A stretch of 64,000 bases of DNA from Pteria penguin (GCA_035048485.1 CM068581.1:60432393-60496392); one strand, 5' to 3'; positions 34,331 through 45,533 are shown, numbered from the stretch's first letter. Numbers and translations are program-made. Notes: generated by a model from the letters alone, not told the origin.

Positions 34331-34504
34331 CATATAATAACTCTAGACGACCAGCCACGCATCTGGTTAAACGAACTCGACAGTCTTTTGAGAACAGCTA
34401 CAACCGAAGAACATTGTCTTTCCCTGCAGAGTTCTGAATGTAAAAACAACTGTGATCTACCATGTAAAATGACCACTGATTCAGTTGGGCATTCCATGCC
34501 TTGA
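34301..34504 (+). CDS. duplicated exon-like block, copy B
   Basis: After TCATGCAG an ATG opens 67 codons: MVYFYVHNDEHIITLDDQPR, IWLNELDSLLRTATTEEHCL, then SLQSSECKNNCDLPCKMTT. Relative to copy A a five-base net loss near the end shifts the frame, so the last residues (GHSMP) are probably not original. Copy B is intact where copy A has a stop. No family is recognised. The pair may be remnants of a tandemly duplicated exon. Confidence 0.25.
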   Translation: MVYFYVHNDEHIITLDDQPRIWLNELDSLLRTATTEEHCLSLQSSECKNNCDLPCKMTTDSVGHSMP

Positions 34505-34767
34505 GAGTAAAAAAAAAATAACCCAGGTATCAAATGAATGTTTACTTGTTCATAAAATGTGTATTAAAACTAGGACCGGTGCCATAAACTGAGTAAAATC
34601 TTAAGTATTTTTTTTTCATTTTAATTTATTCCATTATCAACTGTTCAAATAAACTGTTATGCAGAATAGTTTAATTCTATTCATTGATAGAATGAATCTC
34701 AATAAAATCCAAAAATCACAGTTATTAATTTATTGTTGAACAGAAAAATTTGTAAATATGTCTTTAG

Positions 34768-34802
34768 TATTTTCTCAGTTTATGGCAAAGGACCCTAGTT
34801 TC
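34768..34802 (-). repeat. inverted fragment of the duplicated block
   Basis: TAGTATTTTCTCAGTTTATG is the inverse of the CATAAACTGAGAAAATACT-type segment downstream of copies A and B. A third, inverted piece of the same family therefore lies here. Confidence 0.6.
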
Positions 34803-34808
34803 TTTCAG

Positions 34809-34886
34809 ATTACTAAAAAGGATAGTTGTCCATCTGCCTTTCTCTACTGTCCAATACAATATTTTGGTCTTTTAAAACATACTTCT
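34809..34886 (+). CDS. candidate internal exon, function unknown
   Basis: Acceptor CCTAGTTTCTTTCAG and donor GTAAGTATG bound 26 codons, open in phase 0 only. The peptide is ITKKDSCPSAFLYCPIQYFG then LLKHTS. Both splice sites are close to consensus. It lies about 550 bp before the candidate last exon at 35438. Phase joins it there only to the shorter frame (IHLCCKDVEQSRTTEA). Confidence 0.28.
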
Positions 34887-35083
34887 GTAAGTATGTCATT
34901 GTGAGCATCAAATGTTGTTCATGTACTGTTGGTGAAGGATACCCGGTGTAGGAATGGGTATATGACCTTTCTGCATACTTGAATATAATCAAATCCTATA
35001 TTACAACACAAACTTGACAAATTATTCTGGGTCTATTCCTGACAGTTTTAAGTACTGGTACATGCATTACACATTGCAGTGAG

Positions 35084-35114
<31 letters not shown>

Positions 35115-35437
35115 TTTTAATTTTTATTTATTTTTTTTTCATGTGAGATCCCTTTGTTCATTAAATGTAAATTTATGCACTTTTGATTTTACTACTTTTT
35201 GGTTAATGGGAAAGTTGTGCTTAATAACCTGTTAACCACACCAATGAATTTGCTTGTCCTTCAACTGACCATCCTAAGTCGGTACTGCAACTGTTGTAAT
35301 CCAAGACTGTTGTGACGTTTGTGTCTTTTTTTTGTTTTTGTTTATTGCTAAGGTGGCGTATTTGCTACAAATTGGGTTACAACATCTTTCTTCTCCTGAA
35401 ATTCTTGATAAAAACTAAAATTTAATTTTTCTTGCAG

Positions 35438-35507
35438 ATTCATCTATGCTGCAAAGACGTTGAACAATCGAGAACAACAGAAGCTTGAGGTCCTTATGGA
35501 GGAATGA
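35438..35507 (+). CDS. candidate last coding exon with 3' UTR
   Basis: A strong acceptor (TTTAATTTTTCTTGCAG) precedes two possible frames. One reads FIYAAKTLNNREQQKLEVLM-EE to TGA at 35505-35507, which looks like a genuine charged C-terminus. The other reads IHLCCKDVEQSRTTEA to an earlier TGA and is in phase with 34809-34886. A region of about 720 bp follows to an AATAAA at 36228-36233 with a T/G-rich stretch after it, a believable 3' UTR and polyA site. Confidence 0.32.
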
Positions 35508-36227
35508 CTATTCTCATGTAGTGGGGCTTTGATGCCTATGGACATTCCACTGAACTACGTACCCAACACAACTTGCTGATCACAGGTTACCATACACTAC
35601 TTTGGATCGTGAAGGCATTTTCCCGTGGCATGCTTCAATTTTCGGTCTGCAACACTAAAAGTCATCCCTGATTCACCGAACAATTTATCGAAGTAATCAC
35701 CCTGTGTGCAGTAATTGTAGTTAAGTTGGTATCTCAGAACTTGTGGAAGTCATGATCTTCAAAGAAACCGTTAAGGCTCTCCTGGTTTTCCACACTTTAT
35801 ATCCAGAATCCATAATATGACATATGGACTAAATTAATAAACAATCAAGGATGTAATTTAAATATATGCTCAAGTGAGCAGACAATCTCATGATTCTAAT
35901 CGAACAATTCAATCACGTTTAATTAGACAAATGTTTTCATGACACTGTTGTGAACACTGTTGTGAACAATCCGAAATATTCTCTACATATACAAATGCAT
36001 TTGATGTGAATAGATGATCTGATGGTTCCGTGCAGTGTGAACAGTTCAAAATATGCTTAAGATATAAACTGAAGTAATACTGAAATGTCGCGTTCCTTGT
36101 CTAATCATTTTAATAGGATTCATATAACTACATGTATGTAACTAAGAAGGTATTGTTTCTTATTTCATGCTTTGCTGAAGAAAGCATGTTATTTATTATT
36201 GAAACTTATTGTTTTTACATTTAAAGA

Positions 36228-36233
36228 AATAAA
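36228..36233 (+). promoter_or_regulatory. candidate polyA signal
   Basis: AATAAA is followed within 30 bp by TGTGCATTTTGTGTCATTTT, the usual downstream GU-rich arrangement. It would end the transcript of the candidate last exon at 35438-35507. Confidence 0.4.
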
Positions 36234-36524
36234 ATGTCAATTTACTGTGCATTTTGTGTCATTTTCAATTTATTAATTATTCAGAGGTTTATTTGTTTTC
36301 TCCTGATAAGTAGGTAGGTTTTGGAAACCACACTCGACGCTTAACAAAGAAAAAACGGGTTTGGCCTAATCAGGTATGTACCGGCCGCGAAACAAAAACA
36401 TCGTAAAATTAATGAATTTGCACTAACGTAACTAAGGCAGAGTAACATATTTATAGAACCCCAACATCAAATAAGTTCAGTACTGAATTTTCCCATCATA
36501 AGTATTTATGATAAAGGTTTGCAG

Positions 36525-36770
36525 ATTAGTCATGACATGAACATTCAAAATACACTGGACATAACCATTGAAATGTTTGTTATAAACCTGGCATCCAGTA
36601 TAGGAATGCAAAAATTGATTATTCCTAGAAAGCCAGGCAATGAAATAATATACATCATGGGATTTTATGCACGCACATGGCCGCTACTTAGCATACTCGT
36701 TGTTGAGATTTCATATCTTATATCAAACAATGTTATTATCTCAGGACGATGTCTGGTAGATTTCAACTGA
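36525..36770 (+). CDS. candidate terminal exon, function unknown
   Basis: After AAAGGTTTGCAG, 81 codons are open in phase 0 to TGA at 36768-36770. The peptide includes SHDMNIQNTLDITIEMFVIN, LIIPRKPGNEIIYIMGFYAR and a hydrophobic TWPLLSILVVEISYLISN. The acceptor has a poor pyrimidine tract. No polyA signal or family is recognised. An 81-codon run is moderately unlikely by chance but several are expected in a window of this size. Confidence 0.22.
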   Translation: MSHDMNIQNTLDITIEMFVINLASSIGMQKLIIPRKPGNEIIYIMGFYARTWPLLSILVVEISYLISNNVIISGRCLVDFN

Positions 36771-36954
36771 GGACATGTGACTGACGTTATGTTTTTACAA
36801 GTGAAAATATGAATTACAGTAAATAGATGATGATATCCAGTGCAGTACAAAATAAATTGTTCATAAGCTTATGTCATCGCTTGTTTAAAGATAACTGTAA
36901 TGCAGTTGAATACGCAATATATTTTAACGAACTTTAAATTAAATATACTACGGA

Positions 36955-37980
36955 TCCTGAATATTGACTAAGACGGCAAACCTTCACTATAGGATAAACG
37001 TGGCGATTATTATTGTTAATTTTTCATATACCCCTAGCAATACTCCATTATCACCTGCTTACGGACGCAATATGTCTCAACGAATATGATTTTCTAGAGC
37101 CTCTTCAGACTACAGGATTTCCTTTACTGAGCAAAAAGTATCAATCAATAACGTATCAATACATGAATTAAAACTACCAAGTGATAGTTGATATTTAAAG
37201 TCAACATTCCGCAAAATCTACAGCCGCGGTGAACACCTTCTTTGCGCTTATTAGAGATTATTGTCTAACATGTTGACTTCTATATCTGTCCTTTATAAAT
37301 CCTATGTACAGTTAGGTGCAGTCCTAACCTTACATAAGTGCACTTCGAGTTAACTTTATGACTGCTTTTCAAGTTTACTTGGCGACAACAGAATAAACTT
37401 TGAATCAAGTTTAGTAGTAAACTTGATTCCAAGTTTAGTACTAAACTTGATTCCAAGTTTACTCCAAGTGCACTTTAAGTTTACTTTAATTTTTAAATAC
37501 ATGTAAATTTACTATATTGTTCTATTAAAACAATCTTTTTATATAAATTATGCAATTGTAAATAATAAGACAATTATTTCTATCATGTTATACGAAACTG
37601 GATAATTATAATAAACAAACGTGAAAAGTAAACTTGGTGTCACGTGATAGTAAACTTAAACACGGAATTACTTTAAACTAAACTTGTTATCAAGTGCCCT
37701 TGACTAAACTTTATGACTGGTTTTCAGGACGAAAAACTAAACTTGAAGTGCACTTGAATGTAAGGTTAGGACTGCATCCAACTGTAGTCTGATAATATAG
37801 TATCACACAGTTTATACTTATCATGACCTTTGTGACTACGGCTATACCATTATCATTTAAAATGAATACGAGTTAAACAATTGTATAGCATTACGGCGGA
37901 TGAGACCCGTCAGCAGGAGATACTTACTCCTCCATACTACCTGATACCACCTTTGGCTTTTGAAGGAGTCCATGATAGCC
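36955..37980 (+). pseudogene. reverse-transcriptase retroelement, 3' end copy 2, split by a MITE
   Basis: The plus-strand translation contains VNFSYTPSNTPLSPAYGRNM and, after frameshifts, STFRKIYSRGEHLLCAY, equivalents of the RT blocks at 32.5-32.9 kb. The copy is interrupted at 37309-37784 by a TA-flanked MITE and resumes with TGACTACGGCT and the 3' region CAGGAGATACTTACTCCTCC ... CCTGATACCACC. Joining the flanks restores the alignment to copy 1. Stops and frameshifts make it nonfunctional. Confidence 0.7.
37309..37784. mobile_element. 476-bp MITE, Tc1/mariner-type TA insertion
   Basis: Ends CAGTTAGGTGCAGTCC and CAGTTGGATGCAGTCC (right end inverted) begin inverted repeats of about 40 bp that continue through TAACCTTACAT and AAGTGCACTTC. 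TA lies on both sides (37307-37308 and 37785-37786). Internal palindromes include AAGTTTAGTACTAAACTT. No transposase is encoded. It sits in retroelement copy 2, so it is the younger insertion. Confidence 0.85.
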
Positions 37981-37984
37981 AATA

Positions 37985-38770
37985 TCTTCTTTTTGTCTAA
38001 TAGATGTTTCTTATGAACTACTTCATAGTATCTTAGTCTTTTATTTAATACTGATAATTTGAGTCGTGTACTTTACTGTTGTAATCGTAATATTAACTGG
38101 CTATATCCCCTTTTTATTATTCTACACATCTAATGATCAATTAATCATTTTTTTCACATATTGATCTACTAACAGCAAAGACTTATCCAATACCTCATTA
38201 TTGATTTTCTTCTATGATCTGGGGTAACTACATGTACATAATTTTTCAAGATTGTGAGTCTTAGTGTGTTGAGAAAACAAATCTATAACTTAGCGTATCA
38301 ATACATGAATTAAAACTTTACACGATGTAAGAGGCCAGACAAGTCCACAGTCGAGATTTTAACGATTGACGTTAACGCTGTACAGTTAACACAGTCGAAT
38401 GACGCAAATTTCAAAATATCATATGTCAGGCATTTAATGAGAAATAAAATTGATATAAAAAGAATATTAATATCGTCAAATTTACCTTTTCTCAAAACGA
38501 ATTAGGAGCTTAAAAAGTTTTTTGAATAATAGGGCAAAATTTAGATTTACTGGCTTATCTTAAAGATAAATTCATACATTGTTACAATAATATGAATTTC
38601 GCCATTTGCTGTGTCGAGTATCGTCGTCAACTGTTAATTTCCATACCTGGAAGTCAATATGAAAATGTATTAAAACGCACATCCTTATTCGATTTACATT
38701 ATTCTTATTGACAAAGGAAAGTCTCAAATCTTCATAAACATCTACCGCAGTAGGTCCATATTGTATATTG
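37985..38770. other. spacer
   Basis: CGTATCAATACATGAATTAA at 38292 repeats a stretch of retroelement copy 2 near 37151, suggesting a further small fragment. A 61-codon minus-strand frame at 38310-38495 has no further support. Confidence 0.3.
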
Positions 38771-38774
38771 TATC

Positions 38775-39005
38775 TTGTATTTTGATTGTTTACTGTACTT
38801 GAGATGTTTCATTACATTCATCGGTATTCGTTTATTGATACAGTTGTGTCTTATTAATCCCAAGCCAATTAGTGACTTCATGAAAGAACGTTATATTATC
38901 AAAGATGAAATGAGAACATCAATAAGAAAACGGTTCGTATATTCATATCTGATTAATAATGAACAGCTTTGCCATTTCCAAATGAAAGATGGGAATGTTT
39001 TATGA
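38775..39005 (+). CDS. 76-codon open frame of unknown significance
   Basis: An ATG opens 76 codons with a hydrophobic start (CFITFIGIRLLIQLCLI) and a basic, charged second half (DFMKERYIIKDEMRTSIRKR). This would suit a small membrane protein. No promoter, polyA signal or homolog is recognised, and chance frames of this length are common here. Confidence 0.17.
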   Translation: MYFDCLLYLRCFITFIGIRLLIQLCLINPKPISDFMKERYIIKDEMRTSIRKRFVYSYLINNEQLCHFQMKDGNVL

Positions 39006-39269
39006 AAGGAGTAAGATGCCATTGTGTCGGTCTTTGTTCATATGCACATCTGTTATCGTAAAACCACTATATTCTTTATAACAATATGCAAATTTGGCAA
39101 AATTATTTTCACTTACTCGGAATTATTTATCAGGAAAGAAAGTAAAACGTTAGATGGTTACAAGGCCCACCACTCGCATCCTACACGACAAAATAATAAC
39201 TCTGTGTATAAAGAATTCAGACCAGGCATATGCATTGGAATATAAAATTAAACCTTTGTTACATCCACA

Positions 39270-39690
39270 TTAGAATCCGTTTATTCGTCTGTCTGTGCGT
39301 CCCCTCAATCATATCCGCGCTTTTCCCACTTAACCATAACAGGTTAAAATTTTGTGATGGTATATGAAGGGGCTGACCTTATTATGCACCAGGATTTTAA
39401 GCTGGGATCTGGTCCCTGAAGTAGGGAAATATTGGCGGATTAAAATTGTCTGCGCTTCTTCTGCTTGCATATAAAAGGTCTGACATGATGTTGTGCATTT
39501 GGATTTTACCCTGGGGTTCTGGTCCGTGGATAAGGACCCATGGAGGGTAAAACGTATTTGCTTCTTTTCATTGTTAGTGAAAGATACAAACTTTTGCAGA
39601 TGATTTGGTGGTGGTATATGAAAATTGCTAAGTTGAAGTTATGCACCTGTGTTTTAACAGGTCTATTTTTCTAATATCTGGTAATATATA
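39270..39690 (+). repeat. 120-140-bp tandem family, opposite orientation to 4.4-5.1 kb
   Basis: It opens with a CGTCTGTCTGTGCGTCC-type tract. GGTATATGAAGGGGCTGACC-like, ATTTTA..CTGGG and CTTCTTCTGCTTG phrases repeat two to three times. Confidence 0.6.
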
Positions 39691-39826
39691 GAATTATCTT
39701 GCATGTTCAATGATAACTAATGCCGTTATAGTGTTAAAGTCATATCGTGTATTTCTTAAAAATTCCAATCTTATCACAGTTCTTCCACACTTCCCTTACA
39801 TAAATCCGATCTTTGATTATACTTAC

Positions 39827-39939
39827 GATGTTTGCCTGGAGGTTAATGTCAATTGCCGTATACTTCTCATGTACTCTCAATATCGTGCTATTTTCACATA
39901 CGGCTACTAAACACCGATGATAGAAAATTGGAGACATGC
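39827..39939 (-). CDS. candidate internal exon, function unknown
   Basis: Minus-strand acceptor CATACTTACAACCGCAG and donor GTAAGTAT bound 37 codons: MSPIFYHRCLVAVCENSTIL, RVHEKYTAIDINLQANI. Both splice sites are near consensus and the peptide has a balanced composition. The first two exon bases finish a split codon and the exon ends on a codon boundary. The plus strand is also open here for 66 codons but without splice support. No family is recognised. Confidence 0.3.
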
Positions 39940-39999
39940 CTGCGGTTGTAAGTATGGAAGATTCAACTATTTCTGAAATAGGGTATAAATTGTCCATTT

Positions 40000-40370
40000 C
40001 CTGGACCGGATTAAGTCATTAGCCATCTGAATGCCACCGCAAGCATTAACTTTCTAAATATAGTTGTGACTCAACTGCCGTCAATGATATTCCGCCGATT
40101 ACGTAGTATTCAAAATGCTAAGGTTTAAGTATCGATTTTAAACTCGATGCTTTTTAATTCAAGAGTAATGCTAATGAAAATGAAAATAGAAAGCATTAAT
40201 ATTCTATTGCCTTATTCTTTCACTTGTGTCAAGATTTAAGCTATTTAGAGACTTTTTATAAAACTCAAATAAACAAGACAATGTTTGTAGTGCATAAGCC
40301 CCTACAACGACAATTTTGTCTTTGTTTTTATTTTATCAAACATAAGAGTTCTTCCAATCTTCATAAGTAA
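40000..40370. other. AT-rich spacer
   Basis: No gene or repeat is recognised. Confidence 0.4.
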
Positions 40371-40745
40371 GTGTATATAAAAAATTTGTTTGAATATGAT
40401 GAAAGATACATTTGTATTTCAGTAATCAGTCGGAAAGCAATAATTGCAGTTCATTTTCGTCAGTTGTGGCCTAGACCTATGACCTTGTGGTACCAAAATC
40501 AATAATGTTCTTCCTCTTTAAATAAGTAAGCATATATCCACATTTGGTTTAAATATGATGAGGGTACTTAACTTATCAGTTGGAGACAAATAATAACTGT
40601 CTATTTTCGTCAGCTGTGACCTTGATCTTTGACCATTTAACCCAAAAATCAGTTCTTCCTTCTCTCTTGATAAGTAAGCATATATCCTGTTTTACTTTGA
40701 ATATGATGAAAGATACCTGAGTAATCATCCGAAAACCTGGTCATA
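40370..40745 (+). repeat. about 150-bp tandem family, two and a half units
   Basis: AAGTAAGCATATATCC, GAATATGATGAAAGATACCT and TTTTCGTCAGCTGTGACC recur at roughly 150-bp intervals. Confidence 0.6.
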
Positions 40746-40889
40746 CCTGGTGAGGAATAAAAACTCATAAATTGATTAATTTATCAGGTATATCTCAATG
40801 CTTTATAAATATGTACGTAGATTGTAAATACAAAACCATCATCATACATTCTTTTGTAGTTCAATGTTTGCAATATTCGACAAAGAAGT

Positions 40890-41001
40890 AATGATGATGA
40901 TAAAAATGGCAGTAATTATGATAATTATCATCATCATCATTATCATCATCATCATCATCATCATCATCATTATTATCATTATTATCATAATTATTATTAT
41001 A
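40890..41001. repeat. ATC/ATT compound microsatellite
   Basis: A run of ATC and ATT triplets from the ATGATG start to 41001. The isoleucine-rich frame over it is an artefact. Confidence 0.9.
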
Positions 41002-41009
41002 AGTTTGAA

Positions 41010-41665
41010 AATCCCCGATAGTCTTTTGATTATATATACTATTTTATGCTATCTGAATTAGATCAACACTTATGGTTCTTTTTGTCTGTTTAAGTCACGG
41101 AATCGCAGCACATGCTGCCTTGCTTAAATTTTCAGTATGCACCACTTTGTTTATCACTGCAAAATATTTGTAAAATAATCGAAAACAATTCAGTAAGTTT
41201 TATTTACAGTAGAAAACTAGCTCAATCTTGTCTTTATTAATCTGCCAGTGATCAATATCATTGTGTTCTTTGGCAGATATCTATTCATTTAAGGCGTTGT
41301 ATGGTAAATCCCAGATTGGACTTTACTCAATTTTGTGTTTACTGAGGCCAGGGAGAGTAAATATATGCAACAAAACTATATGATAGTTATGGTATTGTAA
41401 ATCTCCGAAAACTGCTCTATTTTCCTTGTTACTTCCAGCTTTAGTTTAGGTTATATAACGATGTTCTTTACATAGTCGTAAAACAGAAGTCTATGATATT
41501 CATACTATATTCTATAATCTTTTACATTCACTGGGTAATCTACTTAAAACTATTTGTTAGAAACACGATTTCTACTAACGGGAATTTCTCAATGGCAAGT
41601 AATTTATTCTTTTGATGGAATAAAACAATGGCATTCTCTGTACATTTGTAGGAGATATTTAATAG
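41010..41665. other. AT-rich spacer
   Basis: No gene or repeat is recognised. Confidence 0.4.
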
Positions 41666-41671
41666 TCCCAG

Positions 41672-42045
41672 GTTTGTCATTATGAAGAGATGATTGTAAC
41701 ATGTTTGTCATTATGAAGAGATGATTGTAACATGTTTGTCATTATGAAGAGATGATTGTAACATGTTTGTCATTATGAAGACATGATTTAAACATGTTTG
41801 TCATTATGAAGAGATGATTTTAACATGTTTGTCATTATTAAGAGGTGATTTTAACATGTTTGTCATTATGAAGAGATGATTGTAACAAGTTTGTCATTAT
41901 GAAGAGATGATTAACATGTTTGTCATTATGAAGAGATGATTGTAACATGTTTGTCATTATGAAGAGATGATTGTAACACGTTTGTCATTATGAAGAGGTG
42001 ATTTTAACATGTTTGTCATTATGAAGAGAGAATTGTAACATGTTT
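41672..42045 (+). repeat. 31-bp minisatellite, about twelve units
   Basis: GTTTGTCATTATGAAGAGAT begins units at 41672, 41703, 41734, 41765, 41796 and on to 42043, with a 31-bp period and one 29-bp unit. Confidence 0.95.
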
Positions 42046-42089
42046 TCGTTTCAAGTTTTTATTTTCATTACATCTCATTGTTGTTTTAC

Positions 42090-42330
42090 AAAATTGAGAG
42101 CATATAATGTAATGAGAGCATAATATGATATATCGTAATAGAATATAAATAATATATAATATAACAATATAGAATCATGTGTGATATAATATAATAATAT
42201 ATCAATAATAATAATATAATGTGACGTTGGAAAATATTATGTGACATAGCATGAGAAAATATAATACAATGTAATATAGCAAAATATAATAATACTCTAT
42301 AAGATAACATACAATATAGTTTATTTTACG
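42090..42330. repeat. ATAATATA-rich low-complexity tract
   Basis: Irregular reiteration of ATAATAT and AATATAAT words. The 74-codon minus-strand frame is an artefact of composition. Confidence 0.7.
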
Positions 42331-42860
42331 AAATAACATTAGGTATACTACGTTAGTATTTAAGTCATAAATTTAAAAACAACATGGTGCATATATTACT
42401 GAAAAGACGGGATGTTAACCCGGAAGGTTGATGTAGTGATTGTTTCATTCATCTGGGTATCTCTTACTATTTGGTTTTTTTTTTATTAAAAGATAAAAGA
42501 TATCCCACACAAAGTATAAATTATTGGGTTTTTTTCACGGAAATCTTATATTTCGTCTTCGTTTTGATCAATATTTTGTTATATACTACTTACAAGTATG
42601 TACTCATTGATTTAAGTTGTGATGTCATTGCATATAATTATTCATGTATGTTCACTCTGCATCATATCCATACCGAATTTTGTCAGTCATACTGATGAAT
42701 CAGATGTCTCTTTGTCTTTCTATTCATGAAGAATCTTTAAAAAGGAAACTGTGTGGTTTAGTAATTTCATTTATAGATTCATATACAAAATATTATGTTG
42801 CATTATACAGTGTATTGTCATTATTGAATATAATGCATTGTCTTTCAATTGAAACATATA
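42330..42860. other. AT-rich spacer
   Basis: Open frames of 74 and 115 codons overlap here but are rich in tyrosine, isoleucine and leucine without splice or domain support. The 115-codon frame runs into the Tc1 remnant antisense. Confidence 0.35.
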
Positions 42861-42861
42861 A

Positions 42862-43850
42862 TCACGGATTATGTCCATCATGGTTGACACGGACAGTCAC
42901 TGAAAAAAGAGGGGGCAAAAAGTTTCTCAAGATTAATAAGGGTATGACCGCCATTTGCATCGATACTAAATTCACACCAACGACGCACTGAACAAATAAA
43001 TTTATGCAGATATGCCTGGTGAATGTTCCGCCATATGCGCAATAAAGAAAAACACAAAGCGTCCAACGTAGCAGGGGATTTGGCTCTTCATGTAGAAGTC
43101 GTTCCATTTCATACCAAATATGTTCTATAGGCGATGAATCCTGTGACATCACAGGCCAGGTTAGCACATTCACGTTATGCTGCTGCAGATAGTCACTATG
43201 AATGCAGTATGCAGTCGTGTTTTCTAGCTGCAGAATAACGTTACGCTGATTGTTATGACTAAATGGAATGACGTGCTGACGTACAATCTCGTCACGGTAG
43301 CGCATGCCGGTAAACTGCCCTACACTATTACCAAAGGGATCCTACCACGTGTTGTAATTCTACCCCAGACCAAATTGGAGGCGCCGAATAATGCAGGCGT
43401 CAGGGTGACATTTTCCGGCAAAACTGGAAGCCCAATCTCTGTTATTGAAACAAGGATGCCTCCTACACCACCCTAACCTCGTAATACGGTGAAGCCAAAG
43501 AAGAACACGGCAGATAGAGGATGTTTAGGACGACTGTTGGCCCCTCGCAATCTGTTCCTTATGCCATCGATGTCCAGGAATTCTTCTAGCGGTCATCGAA
43601 AACCGATTAGAATCGATTACGCAAATGTGATATCTGCATATAAGTATCTTGCCCACATGACGTGACACGTTGGCGTCCTGATCGTGGGCGGTCCCGGGCA
43701 GTGCCATTGTTGATATCGTCTCAGTAAAGCATTTCCAGTGTTAATATGAACTCCAAGTTGCTTTGCCACATTGCTTTGAGACATTCCAGCTTCCGGCATC
43801 ATTGTTCCCCAACGATAATTTTTAATCATGCGAAGTATCTCTCAATCAAA
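42862..43850 (-). pseudogene. Tc1-family transposase, degraded
   Basis: On the minus strand the N-terminal helix-turn-helix appears as MMPEAGMSQSNVAKQLGVHI followed by LLRRYQQ. Across frameshifts and stops it continues as CHPDACIIRRLQFGLG and FTGMRYRDEIVRQHVIPF. The DDE region reads VILQLENTTAY in place of the usual QQDNARPH, so the second catalytic Asp is replaced by Glu. LQQHNVNVLTWPVMSQDSSP and IEHIWYEMERLL follow. Total length suits a Tc1 element, but frameshifts and the changed catalytic residue mean it is dead. Terminal repeats were not identified. Confidence 0.88.
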
Positions 43851-43859
43851 ATTGTATTA

Positions 43860-45385
43860 CAAAACCCAATGTTTTTCTGTTTTAATACATTGAAAACTGT
43901 CTGTGAATGCAAGAAATTCTAATCGATTAGCAACCACGTGTCCTGTGGGCTTAAAATTCAAACAAAAATCGCGCTGTGGCCATCAAGGCGATATTTAACA
44001 AATTGAGTACTCACACACGCTCTTTGTATATTAATCTATGCCTTTAAGAATAAAAAGCGCGTAAAGAATACTTTTAATTTTTATTTAATTTTTAACTACA
44101 CACAGTTTCTTTTGACGCTAGTTTATTATTCAATTATTTTTAGTAAAATTTTTATGTTTTTATTTGCTTATTCATGATAGCTCATCATTTCAGCGTAGCC
44201 TTAAGTCAAAATGTTCTTTCGTATCCAATGAGACTAAATGTAATTGTATGGCAATGGTATTATTGGTAACACAATGATGTATAGAAAGTACTTGAAATAG
44301 ATATATGGAATGTTTGGCAACACCTTAAGCTACGACTGCTCGGTCTTAAACAATCGTTGCAATTAAAAATCTAACAGGCTGTAATAGTGTATGTAGTCTT
44401 TGATTTATAGGTAAGATTAGGCATTTTCCTCAGGCCTGTTACGGACAAGTCTACTTCAAAGGTTATGTGTTCAAACAATAGTGTATTATGTTACGTTTCT
44501 AAAGTTTTATAAACAGCATTGTAAGTTATAGGTTTGAGACGTCATTTTCTTTAATTGCCATCTTTAGAACGACTGCTGGACAGCAAACGAATGAGCTGAA
44601 TTGTCATTTACCGTATGACATTTTGTATTGGATTCCATCACAATCAACTAATATATATGAGTCCAAAGCATCTTAAATTTACAAACTGTAAGTAAGAAAT
44701 CTGCCTACCCCAAGTAAGAATGTACACACAAAGCAGATAACAACAAAAATACATCATATACATGTAGGATGTCATGTGAATATTCACACAGAGGTCATCG
44801 AGTAAAGAAGATATACATTTATTTGATGTTCATATATCTTATACTGCCCACTTTAAAAAACTTTTTAGGTTTTTGAAAATGCCCTTTGAGATTCACAATA
44901 CATTTGCTGAAACCAGCATCACCAAATTTGCAATGCATTTATTGAATTTTGAACATCGAAATCCATTTGTGGTATTCTTTTCATTATTTTCAATGACATT
45001 TTTACTACAGGCAACAGCCACTTGAGTTTGCGATTACTGATGAGGGTTTTATTTGATACATGAAAATGTTCAGTTATGTAAATTCCATTTAGAGTTGTAA
45101 AGATGTGTTATACTATGAAGTCTTTCAAATGTTTCTTTGGTTCTGTGAAAGTATCTTATGTTGTATGTCTCCGTTATTTTAGCAAACAATTCGCTAGTAT
45201 CTGAAATTTGCCAGTCAAACCAACAGGAACAACACGAGATCGTTGGATTTGCAAGTTTTTATGTTTTTTCTATAAGAATACAATACTTCAAGGAAGTTGA
45301 AAGAATGACATAAACGTTGATTAACATCCACATATTATTACTATAAACACCATGTCACATGTTTACGTGTTATATCATATCTAAT
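43860..45385. other. AT-rich spacer
   Basis: A short plus-strand segment near 45012 (QQPLEFAITDEGFI then stop) follows a good acceptor, TTTTTACTACAG, and is too short to call. Nothing else is recognised. Confidence 0.3.
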
Positions 45386-45390
45386 CACAG

Positions 45391-45527
45391 ATAATACCTG
45401 CAATGTCGGGACATTTGTAGATCTGGTTGTGACCAGTCTATATATTTTTACTGCCTTAATTTCCGGTAATTGCATACTAATCAACAGCATCTTTCGACTA
45501 TACATGCTTGATAAGCACGTTTTTGAA
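45391..45527 (+). CDS. candidate internal exon with membrane segment
   Basis: An acceptor (TATCTAATCACAG) and donor (GAAGTAAGAAA) bound 45 codons. The peptide contains VGTFVDLVVTSLYIFTALIS, a likely transmembrane helix, followed by GNCILINSIFRLYMLDKHVF. A GTAATT site inside could be an alternative donor. The frame is open on both sides, and about 50 bp further it runs into the hammerhead-like repeat copy. No family is recognised. Confidence 0.28.
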
Positions 45528-45533
45528 GTAAGA

